64,000 nt of DNA from Pseudomonas urmiensis (lineage in GTDB: Bacteria > Pseudomonadota > Gammaproteobacteria > Pseudomonadales > Pseudomonadaceae). The position numbers and the translations under genes are program-made. The stretch covers positions 3,353,001-3,417,000 of the forward strand of contig NZ_JABWRE020000001.1 of the NCBI RefSeq assembly GCF_014268815.2, in the 5' to 3' direction. The notes beneath the pieces were generated by a model. The model was given only the letters and a program-made list of their open reading frames with translations. It made no database searches and had not been told where the DNA came from. Below are positions 54,072 through 64,000 of this stretch, in pieces (positions within the stretch are counted from its first letter, which is position 1; each line of letters begins with the position of its first letter).

Positions 54072-55313
54072 CTAATGCGCGTGCGGCTTTTTATTTGACA
54101 CTGCTAACAAGATGGCAACCGGCAGCCAGAAGACCGTCCAGTAATCACCGGGCCGCGTGTAAATTCGTTCGACATCAGTCAACATCGCGATTATCGCAAA
54201 AAGTAAAGCAGGGAATGCAAGCCGGATCCATGGGTTATCTCGCAGCGTCCAAGCCCTATAGCACAACCCCATTAGACCTATAACCATCAAGAAAAGTGAG
54301 ACTAGCCCACTATCATATACTTGCTGCAAGAAGAGACTGTGAGCATGAGGAGAAATCATCTTCCCATCCGGCCATAAATACGTGAACGGTGTTCCTAAAC
54401 CATGTCCAAATAGCCAATGGCCTGACATAACCTGGAAGTAATAATCCCAGATTGGCCCGCGGCCAGATAACTGACGTTTGCTTACCTCCTCAATAATCTG
54501 ATCCCAGAGGATAATACCCGCACCAAGAGTGAGCAGGATACATAAGCAAATCCCCCACAAACCACGCTTGGAGCGGTGCATCAACACTGCCAATATACAG
54601 CTACCCATTAGGGCGAAACACGCTCCCCGGGTACCTGTCATAAAAACATAAGCAGCTAATACAAAAAAAAGCATCAGCCAAAACAGGAAACTACGACGAT
54701 CGCTTCGCCTCTCTAACACTACCCCTATCACCCAAGTAGCGACAGCTCCATTGAAAATTCCTGCCGCTACAGGCCAACCGTAATTTACCAAATCGCCAAT
54801 TCCCATTCGGTCAATTCGATAAGCTCTGAATGCTTTAGGTTTATCCAACACACCATATTGATAAATCAAACTTGCTAGAGCACCGAAGGCCACTACAACC
54901 AATGAGACGAGCAAGACACGTCGAAACAAATCTTCGTGACGATTGAGTAGCATATGAATAGCTAGCAAGTACAAGCCGACAAAAACACCGCGCTTCGCGA
55001 GTGACAAAGCACTGGATTCGCCCGCCGTTGCCCACAAAGTACTCAGGGCCACCCAACCAAGAAATAACGCCCACGGTAGATATTGTAAGTCAAGCCTAAA
55101 ATCACGCTTTAAAATGAGCTTATGGAGAGATAAGAGAAGCGCCGGCAGTAATAGCCATATGTAGACTTGAGTATTTCGAGCACTGCCTGATACCAGCCAG
55201 ACTTTACCACTGAGCTGTATAAAAAAACCTACAGCCAACATCCAAAGCATCAGTTTCGACCAGCTTGCATTTGAAGCTAACGAGCTCAACCGCTCTAGCT
55301 TGATTCCATTCAT
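54072..55313 (-). CDS. O-antigen ligase/polymerase-like membrane protein
   Basis: 413 residues with about twelve hydrophobic segments and the Wzy_C/O-antigen-ligase signature. The large periplasmic loop near 270-340 includes LSGRGPIWDYYFQVMSGHWL, GHGLGTPFTYLWPDG and HAHSLFLQQVYDSG. FMTGTRGACFALMG precedes it. Such proteins either link O-antigen to lipid A core (WaaL) or polymerise repeat units (Wzy); the two are hard to separate by sequence. AT-rich DNA. It precedes an IS5 remnant. Confidence 0.82.
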   Translation of the reverse strand: MNGIKLERLSSLASNASWSKLMLWMLAVGFFIQLSGKVWLVSGSARNTQVYIWLLLPALLLSLHKLILKRDFRLDLQYLPWALFLGWVALSTLWATAGESSALSLAKRGVFVGLYLLAIHMLLNRHEDLFRRVLLVSLVVVAFGALASLIYQYGVLDKPKAFRAYRIDRMGIGDLVNYGWPVAAGIFNGAVATWVIGVVLERRSDRRSFLFWLMLFFVLAAYVFMTGTRGACFALMGSCILAVLMHRSKRGLWGICLCILLTLGAGIILWDQIIEEVSKRQLSGRGPIWDYYFQVMSGHWLFGHGLGTPFTYLWPDGKMISPHAHSLFLQQVYDSGLVSLFLMVIGLMGLCYRAWTLRDNPWIRLAFPALLFAIIAMLTDVERIYTRPGDYWTVFWLPVAILLAVSNKKPHAH

Positions 55314-55334
55314 AACTTTTGTCTTATCACCAAA

Positions 55335-56720
55335 TCAATACGCATTCTTATTAACAAAACCTTTAAACACAGTCATGACAATTATTCGCAAATCGAGCCA
55401 AAGCGACCAATTATCAATATACCACAAATCATACTCTACTCTTTTTTGCATCTTTTCGAGCGTATCAGTCTCGCCACGATAACCACTGACTTGCGCCCAG
55501 CCCGTTATACCGGGCTTGACCTTATGCCGCTGCATATAGGACTCAACCAATTCTTTATAGTATTCATTATGTGATAACGCGTGAGGTCGCGGGCCCACGA
55601 TAGACATGCGACCTTGCAAGACATTGAAAAACTGCGGTAACTCATCAAGACTTGTTCGCCTTAAAAAAGCACCAACCTTCGTTATACGCGAATCGTTTCG
55701 AGTCGCCTGCGTTACCCCCCCCGAATTCTCATCATGCAACACCATAGACCTAAACTTATAAACTTTAAAGCATTTCCCATTAATACCAGTCCGATACTGC
55801 TTAAACAATACAGGGCCTTTCGAAGTCAACTTTATTGCTATTGCAATAATTAAACAAATCGGAGCAATCATCAATGAAATTAATGAACCGACTACAAGGT
55901 CCTCCAATCGCTTCAGCAAGCGAGGGGGTCCATCCATGGGACTGCAACTCAAGTCCAGTGAATAGACTCCCGCTATATGACTCACCCTGTGGTTTAAAAG
56001 CGGGATGTCTTCCCACTCTGGAATAAATCGAACCGCAACGGTATGATGGCGAAGCGCATACATAATCGAATGAATCCCACCCCCATCGCTCAGCGGTAAG
56101 CATAACCAGACCTCATGTACTCCCAATTCGTTAACCTTTGCAACTAGTTCTTCCAGCCAGGCTTTTTCCAATTGGAAGGGCAGGCTATAAACGACCTTGA
56201 AACCATACTCGTCGAGCGCAGGGCCGTTACTCAACTGGCTTGCCAACCTCCCTCCCGAGTCCACGAGTAGGACTGTTTTAAGGTTCAGCCCTGAAGCTCG
56301 CAAACGTCTCAACAGTAAAAAGACGCTCAACCGAAGCAAAAGGCTTAATCCCCCCCCCGCTACAAGCATGGTGCTAAACCAAATTCGTGAGTAGTTTTCG
56401 GATATTTTAAGAAAGAAAGTCAACGACAACAGAATACCCGCCGCCGCTAACCAGCCAGCCAGCAGCACACTGAACTGACGAAGGAATGCGTACCCTCGTT
56501 GGGAGCCGTACACCCCCCCCATTCCCAGACAAAGCACGACCACAATCGCCGTCAGCATTGTTGCGCTGTTATAGCGACCGGTCATTTCTAAGGTGCCGAA
56601 ACGGTAGTAATGAGCCAGGATTCCTGCTAGGAGGACTGTCAAAAAATCCAGTAGCGCCACAAAAAAGGGCACGGGATAACGCTCGGCAAAGGTTGGCCTA
56701 TAACGAGGGATAGCTTGCAT
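55335..56720 (-). CDS. Undecaprenyl-phosphate sugar phosphotransferase (WcaJ-like)
   Basis: 461 residues. About four to five N-terminal membrane helices and a CoA-binding-like middle domain are followed by the C-terminal bacterial sugar transferase domain: LTSKGPVLFKQYRTGING, KFRSMV, TSLDELPQFFNVLQGRMSIV and GPRPHALSHNE. This is the classic priming enzyme that loads glucose-1-phosphate (or another sugar-phosphate) on undecaprenyl phosphate to start a polysaccharide repeat unit. It follows the polymerase/ligase gene by 21 bp on the same strand. Confidence 0.92.
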   Translation of the reverse strand: MQAIPRYRPTFAERYPVPFFVALLDFLTVLLAGILAHYYRFGTLEMTGRYNSATMLTAIVVVLCLGMGGVYGSQRGYAFLRQFSVLLAGWLAAAGILLSLTFFLKISENYSRIWFSTMLVAGGGLSLLLRLSVFLLLRRLRASGLNLKTVLLVDSGGRLASQLSNGPALDEYGFKVVYSLPFQLEKAWLEELVAKVNELGVHEVWLCLPLSDGGGIHSIMYALRHHTVAVRFIPEWEDIPLLNHRVSHIAGVYSLDLSCSPMDGPPRLLKRLEDLVVGSLISLMIAPICLIIAIAIKLTSKGPVLFKQYRTGINGKCFKVYKFRSMVLHDENSGGVTQATRNDSRITKVGAFLRRTSLDELPQFFNVLQGRMSIVGPRPHALSHNEYYKELVESYMQRHKVKPGITGWAQVSGYRGETDTLEKMQKRVEYDLWYIDNWSLWLDLRIIVMTVFKGFVNKNAY

Positions 56721-57360
56721 ATCCTTTACGAAAACTCCGACTGAACGCGAACGATGAAGGCAATAATACTGCCCTTTACCACAGATATCTAAGGAAACTC
56801 CGAAAGCTTACTCAAACGCGTCGCAGGGGCGTCCGATTCGGCCTGCCCTTTAGCCAGATGATTTCATGACCAAGGATAGGCCCGCAAGCTCAAGCTCACA
56901 TACCTCTAAGGTAAATGAAAAAGCGCGACCTGGCAGCTTACTGACTTTGATAGGTACTATATCATCCCGAGGCCGTTAGTGGCCAAAACCCTCGCATAGG
57001 CGCCGGAGGAGGTAGCCGATACGAAGCTGGGTTCTCCCAGTTCCGTAGGTGAAAAAGAAGCCAACCTCACATGCCGACGCTGCCATCAACGCAGCACTGG
57101 AGCACGTACCCTGCCCCTTTACGATAATCTCGAACCAACGCCGGGAAATTCGGCGAAGAGGAATATCGTCACTAGCACAACTTAGGTACAGAAATAAGAA
57201 AGTTGCTGGCAAGAAGACCAAACCCATCTTCTTATTCTCACGCGCACTTGATCAAAAGCCAGTTGAAAAAAACATCAAAAAATCATCACAACACAACAGC
57301 CGCTAGATTTACTGGAATGTAGCATTAGCGGTACCTTTGTGCTTAGGCCAAAAAGTAAAC
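56721..57360. other. 640-bp AT-rich stretch without an assignable gene
   Basis: Two short frames (57049-57306 plus, 56976-57227 minus) have no recognisable motifs, repeats or strong ribosome-binding sites, and I call neither. It lies between the sugar phosphotransferase and an acyltransferase, both on the minus strand. It may be a remnant of a lost gene or a promoter region for the phosphotransferase. Confidence 0.4.
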
Positions 57361-58458
57361 TTACACCACATATAACTCCTTGCGCTTCAAGGCAAGCTTT
57401 CGATAAGAATTATTCACCATATCCCGAAAAGGCCGCTCCACGAATACAAACACAACGATTGAAAGAAAAACAAGAAACAGAAAATACAAATAGAATGCAG
57501 AATCTCCTGCGCGGACATACCACTCAGAAAACAATGCCTTGAAGGCTAGAAACACAGGCAGCTGCAATATATAAAGAGCATAGCTAGCTTCACCCAGAAT
57601 AACTGAAATCCTATTCGCCAATAGCCATGAAAACAAACGAGAGGAAACCACTATAGCGAAAATAAAGAAAGCGTAAAGCGGAGCTAATCCGCCCGCTGCA
57701 TTCAATATCTTAAATCCAAGCAAACTGGAAACACGGAAATTTAGCGCAAAATATATAGCGCACGCCGACGCCAGGACCCCAAAAAATGCGAGTAGCACCG
57801 CCCGGCGCGATGCCAAATCTGCCTTATAAGCTATTAACAAAAACGCGGTTGCAAGTCCAACTATAAAACTTGCCAAGTGAGATATTGGAAAATAGAATAT
57901 CAATGCATGACTTAATTTCCCACCAACCTTGTAGAAATCTGAATAAAACAGATTAGCAAGTACAAGCTGTGAAAAAGCCCAGACCAAGATTGCAAAGACA
58001 GAAAAGGAAAATGCCGAAGCCTTAACTTCTCTCATCAAGAAGAGAGCTAACGGGAATAGTGCATAGAAGAATAGCTCGACAGAAATTGACCACCCGGGAT
58101 AGTTTCCCCAGCCAGCAAATTGAGGAAACCATGCTTTAAGAAGGGTCACGTCGACAATCAATTGCCAAACACCAAAAGACCTGAAGCATAAAAGCACCAA
58201 TAATGCCAGCATGTATACAGGAACAATTCTAGCAAACCTAGCAATGAAATACTCACCAACATGGAATCTAGGACGTTCCAAGTAAACATAAGCCATAATG
58301 AAGCCGGAGAGCACAAAGAAAAAACCAACCATTTGTGGCCCTGCTGTCAGAAATCCTTTCCCGACAGAATCCACCAAGCCGACATTACTACCAAAATGAA
58401 AAACCACAACTATCGCTGCAGCTAAAAACCTCAATCCCGTCAAGACCCGCGTATCCAT
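57361..58458 (-). CDS. Membrane acyltransferase-3 family protein
   Basis: 365 residues, about ten membrane segments. TGLRFLAAAIVVVFHFGSNV near the start has the catalytic His, and RFARIVPVYMLALL near 72-85 is the second family motif; GYGFI/GYSIL-like NYPGWSISVELFFYALFP is also present. It likely O-acylates a glycan. The gene starts 32 bp after the kpsF stop, in the same operon. Confidence 0.87.
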   Translation of the reverse strand: MDTRVLTGLRFLAAAIVVVFHFGSNVGLVDSVGKGFLTAGPQMVGFFFVLSGFIMAYVYLERPRFHVGEYFIARFARIVPVYMLALLVLLCFRSFGVWQLIVDVTLLKAWFPQFAGWGNYPGWSISVELFFYALFPLALFLMREVKASAFSFSVFAILVWAFSQLVLANLFYSDFYKVGGKLSHALIFYFPISHLASFIVGLATAFLLIAYKADLASRRAVLLAFFGVLASACAIYFALNFRVSSLLGFKILNAAGGLAPLYAFFIFAIVVSSRLFSWLLANRISVILGEASYALYILQLPVFLAFKALFSEWYVRAGDSAFYLYFLFLVFLSIVVFVFVERPFRDMVNNSYRKLALKRKELYVV

Positions 58459-58490
58459 TCCCTGCCCCCCAACTGCCCCAGAGCAGCTAA

Positions 58491-59450
58491 TTACTTTTTA
58501 AACACGCCGACAACATCGTCACCCTTTAGCACTAGCAAAGCGGTAATCTGACGTTTTTCCATGACTGCCAAAGCATCCTCTATTCGAGTCCCCGTACAAA
58601 TCATTACAGGATCCGCGCTCATCAGCTCCTGAGCTGTCTTGGAGAACACTTCTTCGCCGTAGCATTCAATCGCCCGCCGAATATCTCCGTCAGTTATCAC
58701 CCCCCAGCCTGTATCTGATCTAACAATCGCCAACCCTAATGACGCATGAGTCATTGCCTGGATTACATCTAAGACTTTTGCGCCCTCACCCACAAACGGT
58801 AGTTCGTCCTCTACCATCTCATCTTCGACAAAGCGTAAAAGACGACGACCCAAAGATCCACCTGGATGTAAACGAGCAAAATTTTCAGGCTTAAATCCTC
58901 TGACCTCCATTAAGGTCACCGCTAAAGCGTCCCCCATCGCCAAGGTAGCAGTAGTAGAAGATGTGGGAGCTAGTTGCAAAGGGCAAGCTTCTTGATCAAC
59001 TCGAACGTCAAGATGACAATCTGCGGCTCGCGCCAACGAAGATGATGGATTTCCGGTAATTGCAATCAGGAAGTTTCCATTATCCTTTAAAAAAGGCAGC
59101 AGCTTGACAACTTCTTCAGTCTCCCCAGAGTTAGAAATAGCAATAAACACGTCCGCGCTTGCCACCATACCTAAATCACCATGATAGGCCTCACCAGGAT
59201 GCATAAAGAAACTTGGCGTACCGGTACTTGCGAGCGTGGCTGCTATTTTCTTACCAATGATCCCAGACTTTCCCATACCGCAAATGATTACCCTACCATG
59301 GGAGCTCACTATATGAGCTACTGCTTTACTGAAATTCTCGTCAATCCTGTCTGAGAGCGCAGCTACAGCCTCAGACTCGATTTGGAAAACCCTCCGCGCC
59401 GAGGCTACATAATTCAGCATAAGCTCAACCTTACTCGTAATATGTTCCAT
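58491..59450 (-). CDS. kpsF: KpsF/KdsD-type D-arabinose-5-phosphate isomerase
   Basis: 319 residues. The SIS domain (about 40-180) has GMGKSGIIGKKIAATLASTG and HPGEAYHGDLG with the isomerase His residues. Two CBS domains follow (about 210-319, with MTHASLGLAIVRSDTGWGVI). It converts ribulose-5-phosphate to arabinose-5-phosphate, the precursor of Kdo. Most pseudomonads have a core kdsD elsewhere, so this is likely a cluster-specific copy. Only 4 bp separates it from kdsA upstream. Confidence 0.9.
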   Translation of the reverse strand: MEHITSKVELMLNYVASARRVFQIESEAVAALSDRIDENFSKAVAHIVSSHGRVIICGMGKSGIIGKKIAATLASTGTPSFFMHPGEAYHGDLGMVASADVFIAISNSGETEEVVKLLPFLKDNGNFLIAITGNPSSSLARAADCHLDVRVDQEACPLQLAPTSSTTATLAMGDALAVTLMEVRGFKPENFARLHPGGSLGRRLLRFVEDEMVEDELPFVGEGAKVLDVIQAMTHASLGLAIVRSDTGWGVITDGDIRRAIECYGEEVFSKTAQELMSADPVMICTGTRIEDALAVMEKRQITALLVLKGDDVVGVFKK

Positions 59451-59453
59451 GGG

Positions 59454-60917
<1,464 letters not shown>

Positions 60918-60931
<14 letters not shown>

Positions 60932-62165
60932 TGAGCAAAACTGCGCGGATGCGCGTAGCCTGAGCGTCGTCGTCATTAAACCACTTACTCAATTTCTGCG
61001 TTCTTTTCCTTGCGCACTCAGGGAATCGTATATCTTCAGACCGAGCTGCTATTATGGTCTCTGGACTACTAAAACTCAAACCGTCAGCGCAAAAAGCTGT
61101 GGAAAGTCTCCCGTCATTTAGCAAATAAACTGGCACATTAGCATACAACATTTCAATGGTTGCCCCAGTCATGTGAGCCACACCGAAGTCAATTTTAGCT
61201 AAATAGCAAGACAGACCGTAATGACCAATCCCAGCACAACGTTCATCCAGCAATTCCAAATATTGCTTTGGTGTACTCCATGGATGTAAGCGCACCACAT
61301 ATTGTAAATCTAGACTTTGAGCAATTCGCTTAGCAGCATCTAGTAGGGCAGCATTGGACGCCCTACCATTCTCTCCATTAAGCATCACACCGAATACACC
61401 GAGCGAAGGGTGAGGTGTTATAGCATCCCAATCCTTGATCCATCCGGTGACAATCAATTGCTCTGCTTTGAAACCGAAACGAACGAATTCGCTTGCGGTT
61501 GCTTCACCCCAGCATAAAATATAATTTGAAACGAAATTCGCATATGCTTCTGCATCGGAACTAATGTTAGAAGCATCGAGAACTCGATATTGGCCATGCT
61601 GTGTTGTGAATGTCTTAATATCAACGACATTGGCCATTTGCGCTAACAAATTTTCCGGGGCATGTGCATCGCAAAAAGTAATAAGTCGTTTTTTATCCTG
61701 AAGTAACGCGGGAAAAATTCGCTTCGCCGTAGAACGATACTTAGATATCAGTAACGCGCAACCCAAACGTTGTAGAGCATTGACGTCGTAACCTTTAGCA
61801 CCATGCCAACCGCTAAAAAACTCTTTCAGTGTAAAAAAAGCCTGACCTAATGAAAATCGCTCTATGGATTCGGCGTAGCCACAATTGGTGCCCAGCAACT
61901 CACGCAACCTCTGAGGAATGTAATCATAATCAGCCCTCCGCTTGTAGCGACCCGAATAGTATAAAAGTATCGAGCCCCCCTTCGACTTCTCCAGCGAAAC
62001 GCACGTCGAAAAGAACAGGGAAAATATAATCTTCTTGAATAACCCAATTAATGACTTATCATACAAATAAGGTGCAACCACATGAGCATAATTCACGCCA
62101 CCGAAGAAAGCCGTGCCACTAGACTTAAAATTTTGTATTTTTTCATAATCATGGAAGGAAGTCAT
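60918..62165 (-). CDS. Predicted glycosyltransferase of unfamiliar family
   Basis: 415 residues, soluble alpha/beta, no N-terminal membrane helix. Conserved-looking segments are ITFCDAHAPENLLAQMANV and KTFTTQHGQYRVLDASN (about 165-200), SNYILCWGEATASEFVRFGF, and a C-terminal VVRLHPWSTPKQYLELL with FGVAHMTGATIEMLYANVP. This arrangement resembles GT-B-fold capsule enzymes (KpsS or Kdo-transferase-like), but I cannot assign a named family. The ATG overlaps the flippase stop (ATGA at 62162-62165). Its neighbours make Kdo, so CMP-Kdo is a possible donor (inference). Confidence 0.65.
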
Positions 62166-63439
62166 TTCTGCTCGTCCTGGGGAATAATAAATAGACTATA
62201 CACGCGCACACCAAGGACGAACGAAAGTAATGCGTAAGAGCAAACCAAAGACACCGAGACTGCCTCCAGGGAGAAGAAGTGACTGGCCGTAATGAATACT
62301 AAGCTCCCCACCCCATTGATCGCAGCTTGGGTGATAAACAAAAAGTTATCGTCATGCGCCATACTCAGCACTATTGAAAACAAAGCAGAAATCGAAAAAA
62401 ACAATTGACTTATCAACAAAATAAGAAGCATTGTCGTCATATTATTGCTTACCTCTGCATAGGCAAACAACCATTGACGAGTCAGCACAAGAAATAGTGC
62501 GCCCCCTATGCTAGCTATCATTATGGTTAGCAGGGAATATCGGACTATTCTTCGGAGTTGCTGCAAGTCGCCTGCGGCATATAATGATGCGAAGCGTCTT
62601 GAAAAAGTGAAGTTAACTGCCAACATAGCCAAACTAATGAGCGTGGCAAGTTTTTGCACCACTACGAACCCTTTATACGCCTCGTCGCCATATGAATATG
62701 GAACAATGAGTAGAGCTGCCCATCCTAGTACTTGCTGTGCTAGTACAACTACGCCTAATTTGTTGGCAGCACTGCTATCGACACCCTCCCACTTCAGCTT
62801 ATATGCCATCAAAAGCAAACCCAGCGGATTACCGTAAAAGCTTATGGTAGTGAAGAGATACACTACGGCAGATACACAAGTATAGAGGAGAATAAGATCA
62901 CGAGCATCAGCCTTCTTGCTACTGATCAACACAAGTAGGCCAAGAAGGGACAGCCCTGGCACTACGATGTTTAGAAGAAAAGTCGCCAAGTTGGTACGAC
63001 CACTGCCTTGCAAAATGCGGGCAATACATGCTGACAATGCCACAAATGCAGCAGCGAATATAGCGTTTATCAGACTGAGTGTATCAATCGCCACCAAGGT
63101 GTTTTGAAACGTTGGATGCCAAACCACTACAGATAATAATAACAAGCAAATAACTACCCAGAGAGCCACGCGCCGATGTGAAAGGGCCGCCAAGTGCTGC
63201 GCCGTTTTCGGGATCTCCTCTGCAGACAGTTTAGCTACCCGACGGATAATGACTTCATCTAACCCCCAACGGAAGCAGACCGCTGCGATAGTGCTAATGT
63301 TGAACAATAAGAAAAACCGCGCGGCTGAATCTGTAGGCAAATGACGCGAGACCATAACAGTAAACAACACTGCAATTCCAGAACCTAAGCCACGAAGAAT
63401 AAGTGTATTAAGTACAGCAGCCACACGCTTAAAGTTCAT
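62162..63439 (-). CDS. Wzx-like polysaccharide flippase
   Basis: 425 residues with about twelve membrane segments of the MOP/Wzx type. SRHLPTDSAARFFLLFNIST at the start and GLDEVIIRRVAKLSAEE are typical of the polysaccharide-transport N-terminal part. It would move undecaprenyl-linked repeat units to the periplasm. The ATG overlaps the upstream polymerase-like stop by 4 bp and its stop overlaps the glycosyltransferase start by 4 bp, so the three are translationally coupled. Confidence 0.85.
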   Translation of the reverse strand: MNFKRVAAVLNTLILRGLGSGIAVLFTVMVSRHLPTDSAARFFLLFNISTIAAVCFRWGLDEVIIRRVAKLSAEEIPKTAQHLAALSHRRVALWVVICLLLLSVVVWHPTFQNTLVAIDTLSLINAIFAAAFVALSACIARILQGSGRTNLATFLLNIVVPGLSLLGLLVLISSKKADARDLILLYTCVSAVVYLFTTISFYGNPLGLLLMAYKLKWEGVDSSAANKLGVVVLAQQVLGWAALLIVPYSYGDEAYKGFVVVQKLATLISLAMLAVNFTFSRRFASLYAAGDLQQLRRIVRYSLLTIMIASIGGALFLVLTRQWLFAYAEVSNNMTTMLLILLISQLFFSISALFSIVLSMAHDDNFLFITQAAINGVGSLVFITASHFFSLEAVSVSLVCSYALLSFVLGVRVYSLFIIPQDEQK

Positions 63440-64000
63440 TGTGATAAGTGCCCGCTCACCTTAACAAAATCTTTCGAAGCGCGGGTTTGCACCCTCCGTC
63501 GATGCCCTTCAAGATGGAGCCAGTAGATCATCATAAAGACAAGAACTACTCCATTCACGTAATACTCCCCCATGCGCAACAAGATAATCATTAGGGTAGC
63601 AGTATAAGCAATACTGATAGCTGGAGTGTCACCTCCACGAATCTCACGCCAACACCAAATTAAAGATATTAAAAAAAGAAGCCAGCCAGCAACACCAAGC
63701 TCTGCGGTAAGGCGTGCAAAAAGTGATGTTCCAGAGCCGCGACCTGGCAGGTCATCACGATAATTAGGCATTTCATAATCATTAATATAGTGATCAAAAA
63801 CAGCACTGTACGTTCCAAAACCTGTTCCAAATCCATAATTATCCTGGATAGAACGCAGAGACATGGACATATTTACAGCAAGCGAGTAGGTGCTAATATT
63901 CATACCTGTACTCATAGTAAGCTCAGCACCCCTTATCACCGCAAGCGTGTCATTCAAGCGCATTTGGAAAAATTCTAATTGACTTGCCTTGTATCCACCA
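63436..64000 (-). CDS. O-antigen polymerase-like membrane protein, 5' truncated by window
   Basis: The frame is open to the right edge, so the N-terminus is missing; at least 187 residues are visible. The polymerase-like loop motif GFGTGFGTYSAVFDHYIND leads to a helical segment (LTAELGVAGWLLFLISLIWC) and two more hydrophobic segments, then a basic tail. It is the C-terminal part of a Wzy-type polymerase. A second polymerase/ligase-like gene occurs at 54072, so this locus may have separate polymerase and ligase functions. Confidence 0.75.
   Translation of the reverse strand, partial: GGYKASQLEFFQMRLNDTLAVIRGAELTMSTGMNISTYSLAVNMSMSLRSIQDNYGFGTGFGTYSAVFDHYINDYEMPNYRDDLPGRGSGTSLFARLTAELGVAGWLLFLISLIWCWREIRGGDTPAISIAYTATLMIILLRMGEYYVNGVVLVFMMIYWLHLEGHRRRVQTRASKDFVKVSGHLSQ

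Noticed and set aside
57049-57306. 85-residue plus-strand frame
   Set aside because: No recognisable motif or ribosome-binding site, and basic low-complexity ends; left unannotated.

Overview
The window is chromosomal DNA from a fluorescent Pseudomonas, most probably the P. putida group. The evidence is the GC-rich coding style, the many Pseudomonas-type REP palindromes (core GCGGGGCAAGCCCGCTCCC), an EF-P with Arg32 plus its rhamnosyltransferase EarP, and a gene order (pyrF ... folE ... prmB ... aroC ... efp/earP ... ohr/ohrR) that matches what I recall of that group. No database was consulted, so species assignment is inference.

Bases 1 to about 45,500 are ordinary Pseudomonas core and near-core DNA: many short, independently oriented units separated by REP elements. 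From left to right they are: a DUF1127 gene beside a LysR regulator; a TSUP exporter divergent from its LysR regulator; the OhrR/Ohr peroxide-defence pair; earP-efp; a small membrane protein and a GreA/GreB-like factor; two LysR-controlled divergent pairs (SDR, MFS); a TonB-dependent receptor; tRNA-Ser(GGA); a crotonase, PlsC-like and CorA-like trio; an intact IS481-family element inserted inside a REP; a class I glutamine amidotransferase; a c-type cytochrome with a possible 31-codon gene ahead of it; an RraB-like protein; an LTA-synthase-family sulfatase; a ZIP transporter; an ankyrin protein; a DUF3509 gene followed by a striking six-unit tandem REP-derived array; an unusual acireductone-dioxygenase-like cupin translationally coupled to an MFS transporter; aroC; an alpha/beta hydrolase; prmB; an isochorismatase-family protein; an Smr protein, folE and a glutaredoxin; a GST; BenE; a chemoreceptor; a MocR regulator divergent from an MFS exporter; and a kinase-fold protein.

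Bases 44,600 to 48,100 (SDR, MDR oxidoreductase, pyrF, DUF2897, ComEA-like) form the edge of a surface-polysaccharide locus. Bases 48,300 to 51,815 carry rmlC-rmlB-rmlD-rmlA for dTDP-L-rhamnose. From about 51,800 to the end the DNA becomes visibly AT-richer, REPs disappear, and the content is typical of a horizontally variable O-antigen/exopolysaccharide cluster, nearly all on the minus strand. It holds two membrane acyltransferases, an O-antigen ligase/polymerase-like protein, an undecaprenyl-phosphate sugar phosphotransferase, a KpsF-type arabinose-5-phosphate isomerase, a second-type KdsA, a hexapeptide acetyltransferase, an unfamiliar glycosyltransferase, a Wzx-like flippase, and a polymerase-like gene that runs off the right edge. 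A decayed IS5-family transposase marks past rearrangement.

Several genes appear to work together. The Rml enzymes supply dTDP-L-rhamnose, the donor used by EarP to modify EF-P about 42 kb away as well as a likely glycan building block. KpsF plus KdsA would make Kdo-8-phosphate within the glycan cluster, next to a glycosyltransferase of no familiar family. The most novel-looking items are the 58-bp tandem REP array, the cupin that has lost one metal-binding histidine, the isochorismatase-family protein with Ser for the catalytic Cys, the shared 15-bp-spaced operator at ohrR and ohr, the Kdo-linked glycan sub-cluster, and the IS481 element with doubled end motifs sitting inside a REP.
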